NCBI GenBank assembly: GCA_032622095.1
Contig: CP136064.1
Span: 4,336,280-4,400,279 of the forward strand
Reading direction: 5' to 3'
DNA from: Siphonodentalium dalli
Taxonomy: Eukaryota; Mollusca; Scaphopoda; Gadilida; Siphonodentaliidae
Length of the DNA: 64,000 nucleotides
Below, one piece after another: positions 1-12,200 of the stretch (position 1 is its first letter; the number at the start of each line of letters is the position of its first letter). The position numbers and the translations under genes are program-made. Under the pieces are notes generated by a model. That model did no database searches. It was given only the letters and a program-made list of their open reading frames with translations, and had not been told where the DNA came from.

Positions 1-261
1 TCAACCGATCGTCACGTGTTTGGTGTCATTCGATGGGGAATTTCTAGTACTTCAAAACGATTACCTACTTGCGGTATTATGACGATGGAGGCCAGAGATA
101 TTCGAAAAGTATGTACTGAACAACATACATATTGGCCTACATAGTAGAATATCGCCACAATACCTTACCAGAACTCTGCTAAATATTAAAGGGGCATCAA
201 ATACGAACACAATGACGCACAAATTAGCTCGATATCACGAAAATTGGCCGAGATATGGCGA

Positions 262-310
262 ATTTTCTACCCGCGTCACCAAATTTCGAGGCATGGGTGG
301 GGGTCACACC
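262..310 (+). repeat. Degenerate third module core (module C)
   Basis: The order TTCTACCCGCGTCACCAAATTT followed by a G-rich GGGTGGGGGTCAC block resembles the TTCACCAAGGTCC ... GGGGAGGGG core of module A and TTGACAAAGGTCC ... GGGGAGGGG of module B. Spacing to A and B is about 470-480 bp on either side, not 304 bp. This suggests three related modules with unequal spacers rather than a simple trimer. Similarity is short and judged by eye, so an alignment could overturn this call. Confidence 0.45.
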
Positions 311-388
311 AGAACGTTCAAACTGAATACAGAAATGTCAATAAACTATACTATAGACATTCCAATCAATTCCGCGCGATTCCCTTAT

Positions 389-418
389 TATACTTCCATA
401 TTTTAATATGGATGTATA
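389..418. repeat. AT-rich palindrome in each type I unit
   Basis: The left arm ATACTTCCATATT (390-402), a TT loop and the right arm AATATGGATGTAT (405-417) form a 13-bp inverted repeat with one mismatch. An outer T/A pair extends it to 389-418. It recurs at the same phase in all type I units. Type II has a different single mismatch in the same stem (left ATACTTTCATATT, right AATATGGAAGTAT). The palindrome sits at the type I/type II switch near 24229 and close to the phase at which array 2 starts. Confidence 0.8.
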
Positions 419-535
419 TTGTTATTCAATTTTTTATTTTTATTTTTCATTATTTATGCTACTTCTTCTTCTTAATATATTTTGTAACCCTTATATCTCA
501 GAAAGTTAAAAAGATAAATCATTGAAATTTGGTAG

Positions 536-602
536 GTATATGCACCTTGCCAAGTTACAACTGAATGAAACATTTAGGTTTATGTCCTAACTTTCTTTCC
601 AG
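536..602 (+). other. Cryptic intron-like signal pair in each unit
   Basis: A donor-like AG|GTATAT (GT at 536-537) is followed 67 bases later by a branch-like CTAAC, a pyrimidine stretch TTTCTTTCC and AG (601-602). In type II the donor becomes AG|GTATGT, closer to the animal consensus, while the acceptor tract reads TTGCTTACCAG. No exon or transcript is known, and such signals occur by chance, so this is only a possible cryptic splice pair. Confidence 0.2.
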
Positions 603-633
603 AGTTATGGCCCTTAATCAAAATTTTTGGAAA

Positions 634-937
634 AAGTTTGTGCCCAGATCTTCTCCTATAAGAAGCCAAGCAGCTGAATTCGGGTTACGTGACCGTGTTA
701 ACTAACGAAAGGGTACGAATCGAGAAAAATTTCACCAAGGTCCGAATACAATTTGTCGACCTGGGGAGGGGTGCAAAATTTGTCAAATTTTTTGTTGTCA
801 CCGATTTCAACCATTTTTACTTTCGTGTATCTATACGACGTACTGATGCTAATCGTGAAAGAATTTTGTAAATCGGTTGAGAAATGGCCAAGTTATAACA
901 CATCGAAAAATGTACTAATAAAGTCCATGTGTAGAAA
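634..937 (+). repeat. Internal module A of the repeat unit
   Basis: It shares ordered motifs with module B 304 bp downstream. TGCCCAGATCTTCTCCTA occurs at 641 and again at 945. AAGGTCC then follows near 737 and 1040, GGGGAGGGG near 764 and 1068, GTCACCGATT or GTCGCCGATT, then TATCTATA, TGTACTGA or CGTACTGA, ATTTTGTAAATCGGTTGA or its variant, and an AAAATGYACTA motif. The order is collinear, so A and B are an old tandem duplication inside the unit. Every copy in both arrays carries the module, including type II in diverged form. Confidence 0.85.
917..922 (+). promoter_or_regulatory. Possible cryptic polyadenylation signal
   Basis: AATAAA is followed by a GT-rich stretch (GTGTAGAAAGTGCTTGTG at about 929-946), the usual arrangement of a poly(A) signal and downstream element. 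It is present in every type I and type II unit, so a transcript crossing the array would meet one per unit. Chance occurrence is quite possible in AT-rich DNA. Confidence 0.25.
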
Positions 938-1241
938 GTGCTTGTGCCCAGATCTTCTCCTAGTCGAAGCGCAACAGCTGGATTTGGTCTATGTGAGCGT
1001 CTTAAACATAGACAGAAGACCAAACCAGAAAATTTTGACAAAGGTCCGCTCAAATTTTTCCGGGCTAGGGGAGGGGCAAAATTTGTCCTTTTTTTTTTGT
1101 CGCCGATTTGAACCAAAATGGTTGTGAAGTATCTATATGATGTACTGAGTATCATTGTGAGTAAATTTTATGAATCGGTTGACAAATGTAGAAATTGTGG
1201 CCCCTTCCTTTTGTTCAAGTTTACAGAAAATGCACTATGAA
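938..1241 (+). repeat. Internal module B of the repeat unit
   Basis: It is the collinear partner of module A at a 304-bp offset, and more diverged than any two whole units are from each other. The A/B duplication therefore predates array amplification. It contains the T10 run (1089-1098) that varies from 9 to 11 bases between units. Both arrays also end inside this module, at about phase 1040, where they meet the spacer. Confidence 0.85.
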
Positions 1242-4200
1242 TTTAAATTCCTTCAACCGATCGTCACGTGTTTGGTGTCATTCGATGGGGAATTTCTAGT
1301 ACTTCAAAACGATTACCTACTTGCGGTATTATGACGATGGAGGCCAGAGATATTCGAAAAGTATGTACTGAACAACATACATATTGGCCTACATAGTAGA
1401 ATATCGCCACAATACCTTACCAGAACTCTGCTAAATATTAAAGGGGCATCAAATACGAACACAATGACGCACAAATTAGCTCGATATCACGAAAATTGGC
1501 CGAGATATGGCGAATTTTCTACCCGCGTCACCAAATTTCGAGGCATGGGTGGGGGTCACACCAGAACGTTCAAACTGAATACAGAAATGTCAATAAACTA
1601 TACTATAGACATTCCAATCAATTCCGCGCGATTCCCTTATTATACTTCCATATTTTAATATGGATGTATATTGTTATTCAATTTTTTATTTTTATTTTTC
1701 ATTATTTATGCTACTTCTTCTTCTTAATATATTTTGTAACCCTTATATCTCAGAAAGTTAAAAAGATAAATCATTGAAATTTGGTAGGTATATGCACCTT
1801 GCCAAGTTACAACTGAATGAAACATTTAGGTTTATGTCCTAACTTTCTTTCCAGAGTTATGGCCCTTAATCAAAATTTTTGGAAAAAGTTTGTGCCCAGA
1901 TCTTCTCCTATAAGAAGCCAAGCAGCTGAATTCGGGTTACGTGACCGTGTTAACTAACGAAAGGGTACGAATCGAGAAAAATTTCACCAAGGTCCGAATA
2001 CAATTTGTCGACCTGGGGAGGGGTGCAAAATTTGTCAAATTTTTTGTTGTCACCGATTCCAACCATTTTTACTGTCGTGTATCTATACGACGTACTGATG
2101 CTATTCGTGAAAGAATTTTGTAAATCGGTTGAGAAATGGCCAAGTTATAACACATCGAAAAATGTACTAATAAAGTCCATGTGTAGAAAGTGCTTGTGCC
2201 CAGATCTTCTCCTAGTCGAAGCGCAACAGCTGGATTTGGTCTATGTGAGCGTCTTAAACATAGACAGAAGACCAAACCAGAAAATTTTGACAAAGGTCCG
2301 CTCAAATTTTTCCGGGCTAGGGGAGGGGCAAAATTTGTCCTTTTTTTTTTGTCGCCGATTTGAACCAAAATGGTTGTGAAGTATCTATATGATGTACTGA
2401 GTATCATTGTGAGTAAATTTTATGAATCGGTTGACAAATGTAGAAATTGTGGCCCCTTCCTTTTGTTCAAGTTTACAGAAAATGCACTATGAATTTAAAT
2501 TCCTTCAACCGATCGTCACGTGTTTGGTGTCATTCGATGGGGAATTTCTAGTACTTCAAAACGATTACCTACTTGCGGTATTATGACGATGGAGGCCAGA
2601 GATATTCGAAAAGTATGTACTGAACAACATACATATTGGCCTACATAGTAGAATATCGCCACAATACCTTACCAGAACTCTGCTAAATATTAAAGGGGCA
2701 TCAAATACGAACACAATGACGCACAAATTAGCTCGATATCACGAAAATTGGCCGAGATATGGCGAATTTTCTACCCGCGTCACCAAATTTCGAGGCATGG
2801 GTGGGGGTCACACCAGAACGTTCAAACTGAATACAGAAATGTCAATAAACTATACTATAGACATTCCAATCAATTCCGCGCGATTCCCTTATTATACTTC
2901 CATATTTTAATATGGATGTATATTGTTATTCAATTTTTTATTTTTATTTTTCATTATTTATGCTACTTCTTCTTCTTAATATATTTTGTAACCCTTATAT
3001 CTCAGAAAGTTAAAAAGATAAATCATTGAAATTTGGTAGGTATATGCACCTTGCCAAGTTACAACTGAATGAAACATTTAGGTTTATGTCCTAACTTTCT
3101 TTCCAGAGTTATGGCCCTTAATCAAAATTTTTGGAAAAAGTTTGTGCCCAGATCTTCTCCTATAAGAAGCCAAGCAGCTGAATTCGGGTTACGTGACCGT
3201 GTTAACTAACGAAAGGGCACGAATCGAGAAAAATTTCACCAAGGTCCGAATACAATTTGTCGACCTGGGGAGGGGTGCAAAATTTGTCAAATTTTTTGTT
3301 GTCACCGATTCCAACCATTTTTACTGTCGTGTATCTATACGACGTACTGATGCTATTCGTGAAAGAATTTTGTAAATCGGTTGAGAAATGGCCAAGTTAT
3401 AACACATCGAAAAATGTACTAATAAAGTCCATGTGTAGAAAGTGCTTGTGCCCAGATCTTCTCCTAGTCGAAGCGCAACAGCTGGATTTGGTCTATGTGA
3501 GCGTCTTAAACATAGACAGAAGACCAAACCAGAAAATTTTGACAAAGGTCCGCTCAAATTTTTCCGGGCTAGGGGAGGGGCAAAATTTGTCCTTTTTTTT
3601 TTGTCGCCGATTTGAACCAAAATGGTTGTGAAGTATCTATATGATGTACTGAGTATCATTGTGAGTAAATTTTATGAATCGGTTGACAAATGTAGAAATT
3701 GTGGCCACTTCCTTTTGTTCAAGTTTACAGAAAATGCACTATGAATTTAAATTCCTTCAACCGATCGTCACGTGTTTGGTGTCATTCGATGGGGAATTTC
3801 TAGTACTTCAAAACGATTACCTACTTGCGGTATTATGACGATGGAGGCCAGAGATATTCGAAAAGTATGTACTGAACAACATACATATTGGCCTGCATAG
3901 TAGAATATCGCAACAATACCTTACCAGAACTCTGCTAAATATTTAAGGGGCATCAAATACGAACACAATGACGCACAAATTAGCTCGATATCACGAAAAT
4001 TGGCCGAGATATGGCGAATTTTCTACCCGCGTCACCAAATTTCGAGGCATGGGTGGGGGTCACACCAGAACGTTCAAACTGAATACAGAAATGTGAATAA
4101 ACTATACTATAGACATTCCAATCAATTCCGCGCGATTCCCTTATTATACTTCCATATTTTAATATGGATGTATATTGTTATTCAATTTTTTATTTTTATT

Positions 4201-6261
4201 TTTCATTATTTATGCTACTTCTTCTTCTTAATATATTTTGTAACCCTTATATCTCAGAAAGTTAAAAAGATAAATCATTGAAATTTGGTAGGTATATGCA
4301 CCTTGCCAAGTTACAACTGAATGAAACATTTAGGTTTATGTCCTAACTTTCTTTCCAGAGTTATGGCCCTTAATCAAAATTTTTGGAAAAAGTTTGTGCC
4401 CAGATCTTCTCCTATAAGAAGCCAAGCAGCTGAATTCGGGTTACGTGACCGTGTTAACTAACGAAAGGGCACGAATCGAGAAAAATTTCACCAAGGTCCG
4501 AATACAATTTGTCGACCTGGGGAGGGGTGCAAAATTTGTCAAATTTTTTGTTGTCACCGATTCCAACCATTTTTACTGTCGTGTATCTATACGACGTACT
4601 GATGCTACTCGTGAAAGAATTTTGTAAATCGGTTGAGAAATGGCCAAGTTATAACACATCGAAAAATGTACTAATAAAGTCCATGTGTAGAAAGTGCTTG
4701 TGCCCAGATCTTCTCCTAGTCGAAGCGCAACAGCTGGATTTGGTCTATGTGAGCGTCTTAAACATAGACAGAAGACCAAACCAGAAAATTTTGACAAAGG
4801 TCCGCTCAAATTTTTCCGGGCTAGGGGAGGGGCAAAATTTGTCCTTTTTTTTTTTGTCGCCGATTTGAACCAAAATGGTTGTGAAGTATCTATATGATGT
4901 ACTGAGTATCATTGTGAGTAAATTTTATGAATCGGTTGACAAATGTAGAAATTGTGGCCCCTTCCTTTTGTTCAAGTTTACAGAAAATGCACTATGAATT
5001 TAAATTCCTTCAACCGATCGTCACGTGTTTGGTGTCATTCGATGGGGAATTTCTAGTACTTCAAAACGATTACCTACTTGCGGTATTATGACGATGGAGG
5101 CCAGAGATATTCGAAAAGTATGTACTGAACAACATACATATTGGCCTACATAGTAGAATATCGCCACAATACCTTACCAGAACTCTGCTAAATATTAAAG
5201 GGGCATCAAATACGAACACAATGACGCACAAATTAGCTCGATATCACGAAAATTGGCCGAGATATGGCGAATTTTCTATCCGCGTCACCAAATTTCGAGG
5301 CATGGGTGGGGGTCACACCAGAACGTTCAAACTGAATACAGAAATGTGAATAAACTATACTATAGACATTCCAATCAATTCCGCGCGATTCCCTTATTAT
5401 ACTTCCATATTTTAATATGGATGTATATTGTTATTCAATTTTTTATTTTTATTTTTCATTATTTATGCTACTTCTTCTTCTTAATATATTTTGTAACCCT
5501 TATATCTCAGAAAGTTAAAAAGATAAATCATTGAAATTTGGTAGGTATATGCACCTTGCCAAGTTACAACTGAATGAAACATTTAGGTTTATGTCCTAAC
5601 TTTCTTTCCAGAGTTATGGCCCTTAATCAAATTTTTTGGAAAAAGTTTGTGCCCAGATCTTCTCCTATAAGAAGCCAAGCAGCTGAATTCGGGTTACGTG
5701 ACCGTGTTAACTAACGAAAGGGCACGAATCGAGAAAAATTTCACCAAGGTCCGAATACAATTTGTCGACCTGGGGACGGGTGCAAAATTTGTCAAATTTT
5801 TTGTTGTCACCGATTCCAACCATTTTTACTTTCGTGTATCTATACGACGTACTGATGCTACTCGTGAAAGAATTTTGTAAATCGGTTGAGAAATGGCCAA
5901 GTTATAACACATCGAAAAATGTACTAATAAAGTCCATGTGTAGAAAGTGCTTGTGCCCAGATCTTCTCCTAGTCGAAGCGCAACAGCTGGATTTGGTCTA
6001 TGTGAGCGTCTTAAACATAGACAGAAGACCAAACCAGAAAATTTTGACAAAGGTCCGCTCAAATTTTTCCGGGCTAGGGGAGGGGCAAAATTTGTCCTTT
6101 TTTTTTTGTCGCCGATTTGAACCAAAATGGTTGTGAAGTATCTATATGATGTACTGAGTATCATTGTGAGTAAATTTTATGAATCGGTTGACAAATGTAG
6201 AAATTGTGGCCCCTTCCTTTTGTTCAAGTTTACAGAAAATGCACTATGAATTTAAATTCCT

Positions 6262-9200
6262 TCAACCGATCGTCACGTGTTTGGTGTCATTCGATGGGGA
6301 ATTTCTAGTACTTCAAAACGATTACCTACTTGCGGTATTATGACGATGGAGGCCAGAGATATTCGAAAAGTATGTACTGAACAACATACATATTGGCCTA
6401 CATAGTAGAATATCGCCACAATACCTTACCAGAACTCTGCTAAATATTAAAGGGGCATCAAATACGAACACAATGACGCACAAATTAGCTCGATATCACG
6501 AAAATTGGCCGAGATATGGCGAATTTTCTACCCGCGTCACCAAATTTCGAGGCATGGGTGGGGGTCACACCAGAACGTTCAAACTGAATACAGAAATGTC
6601 AATAAACTATACTATAGACATTCCAATCAATTCCGCGCGATTCCCTTATTATACTTCCATATTTTAATATGGATGTATATTGTTATTCAATTTTTTATTT
6701 TTATTTTTCATTATTTATGCTACTTCTTCTTCTTAATATATTTTGTAACCCTTATATCTCAGAAAGTTAAAAAGATAAATCATTGAAATTTGGTAGGTAT
6801 ATGCACCTTGCCAAGTTACAACTGAATGAAACATTTAGGTTTATGTCCTAACTTTCTTTCCAGAGTTATGGCCCTTAATCAAAATTTTTGGAAAAAGTTT
6901 GTGCCCAGATCTTCTCCTATAAGAAGCCAAGCAGCTGAATTCGGGTTACGTGACCGTGTTAACTAACGAAAGGGTACGAATCGAGAAAAATTTCACCAAG
7001 GTCCGAATACAATTTGTCGACCTGGGGAGGGGTGCAAAATTTGTCAAATTTTTTGTTGTCACCGATTCCAACCATTTTTACTTTCGTGTATCTATACGAC
7101 GTACTGATGCTACTCGTGAAAGAATTTTGTAAATCGGTTGAGAAATGGCCAAGTTATAACACATCGAAAAATGTACTAATAAAGTCCATGTGTAGAAAGT
7201 GCTTGTGCCCAGATCTTCTCCTAGTCGAAGCGCAACAGCTGGATTTGGTCTATGTGAGCGTCTTAAACATAGACAGAAGACCAAACCAGAAAATTTTGAC
7301 AAAGGTCCGCTCAAATTTTTCCGGGCTAGGGGAGGGGCAAAATTTGTCCTTTTTTTTTTTGTCGCCGATTTGAACCAAAATGGTTGTGAAGTATCTATAT
7401 GATGTACTGAGTATCATTGTGAGTAAATTTTATGAATCGGTTGACAAATGTAGAAATTGTGGCCCCTTCCTTTTGTTCAAGTTTACAGAAAATGCACTAT
7501 GAATTTAAATTCCTTCAACCGATCGTCACGTGTTTGGTGTCATTCGATGGGGAATTTCTAGTACTTCAAAACGATTACCTACTTGCGGTATTATGACGAT
7601 GGAGGCCAGAGATATTCGAAAAGTATGTACTGAACAACATACATATTGGCCTACATAGTAGAATATCGCCACAATACCTTACCAGAACTCTGCTAAATAT
7701 TAAAGGGGCATCAAATACGAACACAATGACGCACAAATTAGCTCGATATCACGAAAATTGGCCGAGATATGGCGAATTTTCTATCCGCGTCACCAAATTT
7801 CGAGGCATGGGTGGGGGTCACACCAGAACGTTCAAACTGAATACAGAAATGTGAATAAACTATACTATAGACATTCCAATCAATTCCGCGCGATTCCCTT
7901 ATTATACTTCCATATTTTAATATGGATGTATATTGTTATTCAATTTTTTATTTTTATTTTTCATTATTTATGCTACTTCTTCTTCTTAATATATTTTGTA
8001 ACCCTTATATCTCAGAAAGTTAAAAAGATAAATCATTGAAATTTGGTAGGTATATGCACCTTGCCAAGATACAACTGAATGAAACATTTAGGTTTATGTC
8101 CTAACTTTCTTTCCAGAGTTATGGCCCTTAATCAAAATTTTTGGAAAAAGTTTGTGCCCAGATCTTCTCCTATAAGAAGCCAAGCAGCTGAATTCGGGTT
8201 ACGTGACCGTGTTAACTAACGAAAGGGCACGAATCGAGAAAAATTTCACCAAGGTCCGAATACAATTTGTCGACCTGGGGAGGGGTGCAAAATTTGTCAA
8301 ATTTTTTGTTGTCACCGATTCCAACCATTTTTACTTTCGTGTATCTATACGACGTACTGATGCTACTCGTGAAAGAATTTTGTAAATCGGTTGAGAAATG
8401 GCCAAGTTATAACACATCGAAAAATGTACTAATAAAGTCCATGTGTAGAAAGTGCTTGTGCCCAGATCTTCTCCTAGTCGAAGCGCAACAGCTGGATTTG
8501 GTCTATGTGAGCGTCTTAAACATAGACAGAAGACCAAACCAGAAAATTTTGACAAAGGTCCGCTCAAATTTTTCCGGGCTAGGGGAGGGGCAAAATTTGT
8601 CCTTTTTTTTTTGTCGCCGATTTGAACCAAAATGGTTGTGAAGTATCTATATGATGTACTGAGTATCATTGTGAGTAAATTTTATGAATCGGTTGACAAA
8701 TGTAGAAATTGTGGCCCCTTCCTTTTGTTCAAGTTTACAGAAAATGCACTATGAATTTAAATTCCTTCAACCGATCGTCACGTGTTTGGTGTCATTCGAT
8801 GGGGAATTTCTAGTACTTCAAAACGATTACCTACTTGCGGTATTATGACGATGGAGGCCAGAGATATTCGAAAAGTATGTACTGAACAACATACATATTG
8901 GCCTACATAGTAGAATATCGCCACAATACCTTACCAGAACTCTGCTAAATATTAAAGGGGCATCAAATACGAACACAATGACGCACAAATTAGCTCGATA
9001 TCACGAAAATTGGCCGAGATATGGCGAATTTTCTATCCGCGTCACCAAATTTCGAGGCATGGGTGGGGGTCACACCAGAACGTTCAAACTGAATACAGAA
9101 ATGTGAATAAACTATACTATAGACATTCCAATCAATTCCGCGCGATTCCCTTATTATACTTCCATATTTTAATATGGATGTATATTGTTATTCAATTTTT

Positions 9201-12200
9201 TATTTTTATTTTTCATTATTTATGCTACTTCTTCTTCTTAATATATTTTGTAACCCTTATATCTCAGAAAGTTAAAAAGATAAATCATTGAAATTTGGTA
9301 GGTATATGCACCTTGCCAAGATACAACTGAATGAAACATTTAGGTTTATGTCCTAACTTTCTTTCCAGAGTTATGGCCCTTAATCAAAATTTTTGGAAAA
9401 AGTTTGTGCCCAGATCTTCTCCTATAAGAAGCCAAGCAGCTGAATTCGGGTTACGTGACCGTGTTAACTAACGAAAGGGCACGAATCGAGAAAAATTTCA
9501 CCAAGGTCCGAATACAATTTGTCGACCTGGGGAGGGGTGCAAAATTTGTCAAATTTTTTGTTGTCACCGATTCCAACCATTTTTACTTTCGTGTATCTAT
9601 ACGACGTACTGATGCTACTCGTGAAAGAATTTTGTAAATCGGTTGAGAAATGGCCAAGTTATAACACATCGAAAAATGTACTAATAAAGTCCATGTGTAG
9701 AAAGTGCTTGTGCCCAGATCTTCTCCTAGTCGAAGCGCAACAGCTGGATTTGGTCTATGTGAGCGTCTTAAACATAGACAGAAGACCAAACCAGAAAATT
9801 TTGACAAAGGTCCGCTCAAATTTTTCCGGGCTAGGGGAGGGGCAAAATTTGTCCTTTTTTTTTTGTCGCCGATTTGAACCAAAATGGTTGTGAAGTATCT
9901 ATATGATGTACTGAGTATCATTGTGAGTAAATTTTATGAATCGGTTGACAAATGTAGAAATTGTGGCCCCTTCCTTTTGTTCAAGTTTACAGAAAATGCA
10001 CTATGAATTTAAATTCCTTCAACCGATCGTCACGTGTTTGGTGTCATTCGATGGGGAATTTCTAGTACTTCAAAACGATTACCTACTTGCGGTATTATGA
10101 CGATGGAGGCCAGAGATATTCGAAAAGTATGTACTGAACAACATACATATTGGCCTACATAGTAGAATATCGCCACAATACCTTACCAGAACTCTGCTAA
10201 ATATTAAAGGGGCATCAAATACGAACACAATGACGCACAAATTAGCTCGATATCACGAAAATTGGCCGAGATATGGCGAATTTTCTACCCGCGTCACCAA
10301 ATTTCGAGGCATGGGTGGGGGTCACACCAGAACGTTCAAACTGAATACAGAAATGTCAATAAACTATACTATAGACATTCCAATCAATTCCGCGCGATTC
10401 CCTTATTATACTTCCATATTTTAATATGGATGTATATTGTTATTCAATTTTTTATTTTTATTTTTCATTATTTATGCTACTTCTTCTTCTTAATATATTT
10501 TGTAACCCTTATATCTCAGAAAGTTAAAAAGATAAATCATTGAAATTTGGTAGGTATATGCACCTTGCCAAGTTACAACTGAATGAAACATTTAGGTTTA
10601 TGTCCTAACTTTCTTTCCAGAGTTATGGCCCTTAATCAAAATTTTTGGAAAAAGTTTGTGCCCAGATCTTCTCCTATAAGAAGCCAAGCAGCTGAATTCG
10701 GGTTACGTGACCGTGTTAACTAACGAAAGGGTACGAATCGAGAAAAATTTCACCAAGGTCCGAATACAATTTGTCGACCTGGGGAGGGGTGCAAAATTTG
10801 TCAAATTTTTTGTTGTCACCGATTCCAACCATTTTTACTTTCGTGTATCTATACGACGTACTGATGCTACTCGTGAAAGAATTTTGTAAATCGGTTGAGA
10901 AATGGCCAAGTTATAACACATCGAAAAATGTACTAATAAAGTCCATGTGTAGAAAGTGCTTGTGCCCAGATCTTCTCCTAGTCGAAGCGCAACAGCTGGA
11001 TTTGGTCTATGTGAGCGTCTTAAACATAGACAGAAGACCAAACCAGAAAATTTTGACAAAGGTCCGCTCAAATTTTTCCGGGCTAGGGGAGGGGCAAAAT
11101 TTGTCCTTTTTTTTTTTGTCGCCGATTTGAACCAAAATGGTTGTGAAGTATCTATATGATGTACTGAGTATCATTGTGAGTAAATTTTATGAATCGGTTG
11201 ACAAATGTAGAAATTGTGGCCCCTTCCTTTTGTTCAAGTTTACAGAAAATGCACTATGAATTTAAATTCCTTCAACCGATCGTCACGTGTTTGGTGTCAT
11301 TCGATGGGGAATTTCTAGTACTTCAAAACGATTACCTACTTGCGGTATTATGACGATGGAGGCCAGAGATATTCGAAAAGTATGTACTGAACAACATACA
11401 TATTGGCCTACATAGTAGAATATCGCCACAATACCTTACCAGAACTCTGCTAAATATTAAAGGGGCATCAAATACGAACACAATGACGCACAAATTAGCT
11501 CGATATCACGAAAATTGGCCGAGATATGGCGAATTTTCTATCCGCGTCACCAAATTTCGAGGCATGGGTGGGGGTCACACCAGAACGTTCAAACTGAATA
11601 CAGAAATGTGAATAAACTATACTATAGACATTCCAATCAATTCCGCGCGATTCCCTTATTATACTTCCATATTTTAATATGGATGTATATTGTTATTCAA
11701 TTTTTTATTTTTATTTTTCATTATTTATGCTACTTCTTCTTCTTAATATATTTTGTAACCCTTATATCTCAGAAAGTTAAAAAGATAAATCATTGAAATT
11801 TGGTAGGTATATGCACCTTGCCAAGTTACAACTGAATGAAACATTTAGGTTTATGTCCTAACTTTCTTTCCAGAGTTATGGCCCTTAATCAAAATTTTTG
11901 GAAAAAGGTTGTGCCCAGATCTTCTCCTATAAGAAGCCAAGCAGCTGAATTCGGGTTACGTGACCGTGTTAACTAACGAAAGGGTACGAATCGAGAAAAA
12001 TTTCACCAAGGTCCGAATACAATTTGTCGACCTGGGGAGGGGTGCAAAATTTGTCAAATTTTTTGTTGTCACCGATTCCAACCATTTTTACTTTCGTGTA
12101 TCTATACGACGTACTGATGCTACTCGTGAAAGAATTTTGTAAATCGGTTGAGAAATGGCCAAGTTATAACACATCGAAAAATGTACTAATAAAGTCCATG

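Larger units (their letters stand above)
1..1252. repeat. Reference type I repeat unit with internal modular structure
   Basis: This unit serves as the phase reference (phase 1 is the TCAACCGATCG start). Landmarks: a G-rich core (module C) near 262-310; an AATAAA at 340-345; an AT palindrome at 389-418; a T-rich tract at 429-480; the phrase AGAGTTATGGCCCTT at 601-615; module A at about 634-937; an AATAAA at 917-922; module B at about 938-1241; and a T10 run at 1089-1098. The short open frames (64, 93, 60 and 124 codons on plus, 112 on minus) overlap each other on both strands, match no family I know, and are altered by T-run length in other units. I treat the unit as non-coding. Confidence 0.9.

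Noticed and set aside
244-525. A 93-codon frame with a hydrophobic C-terminal stretch (possible membrane peptide)
   Set aside because: The hydrophobic part is simply the translation of the T-rich tract. Type II units alter it, and no initiation context or family match supports it.
764-772. G-quadruplex in the GGGGAGGGG core of each module
   Set aside because: Each module has only two G runs close together, fewer than the four needed for an intramolecular quadruplex.
753-1127. A 124-codon plus-strand frame repeated in most type I units as a conserved gene family
   Set aside because: It overlaps a 112-codon minus-strand frame. It crosses the T run whose length varies from 9 to 11 between units and so changes its C-terminus (119, 124 or 128 codons), and type II lacks it. 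Similarity among copies reflects repeat homogenisation, not protein selection.
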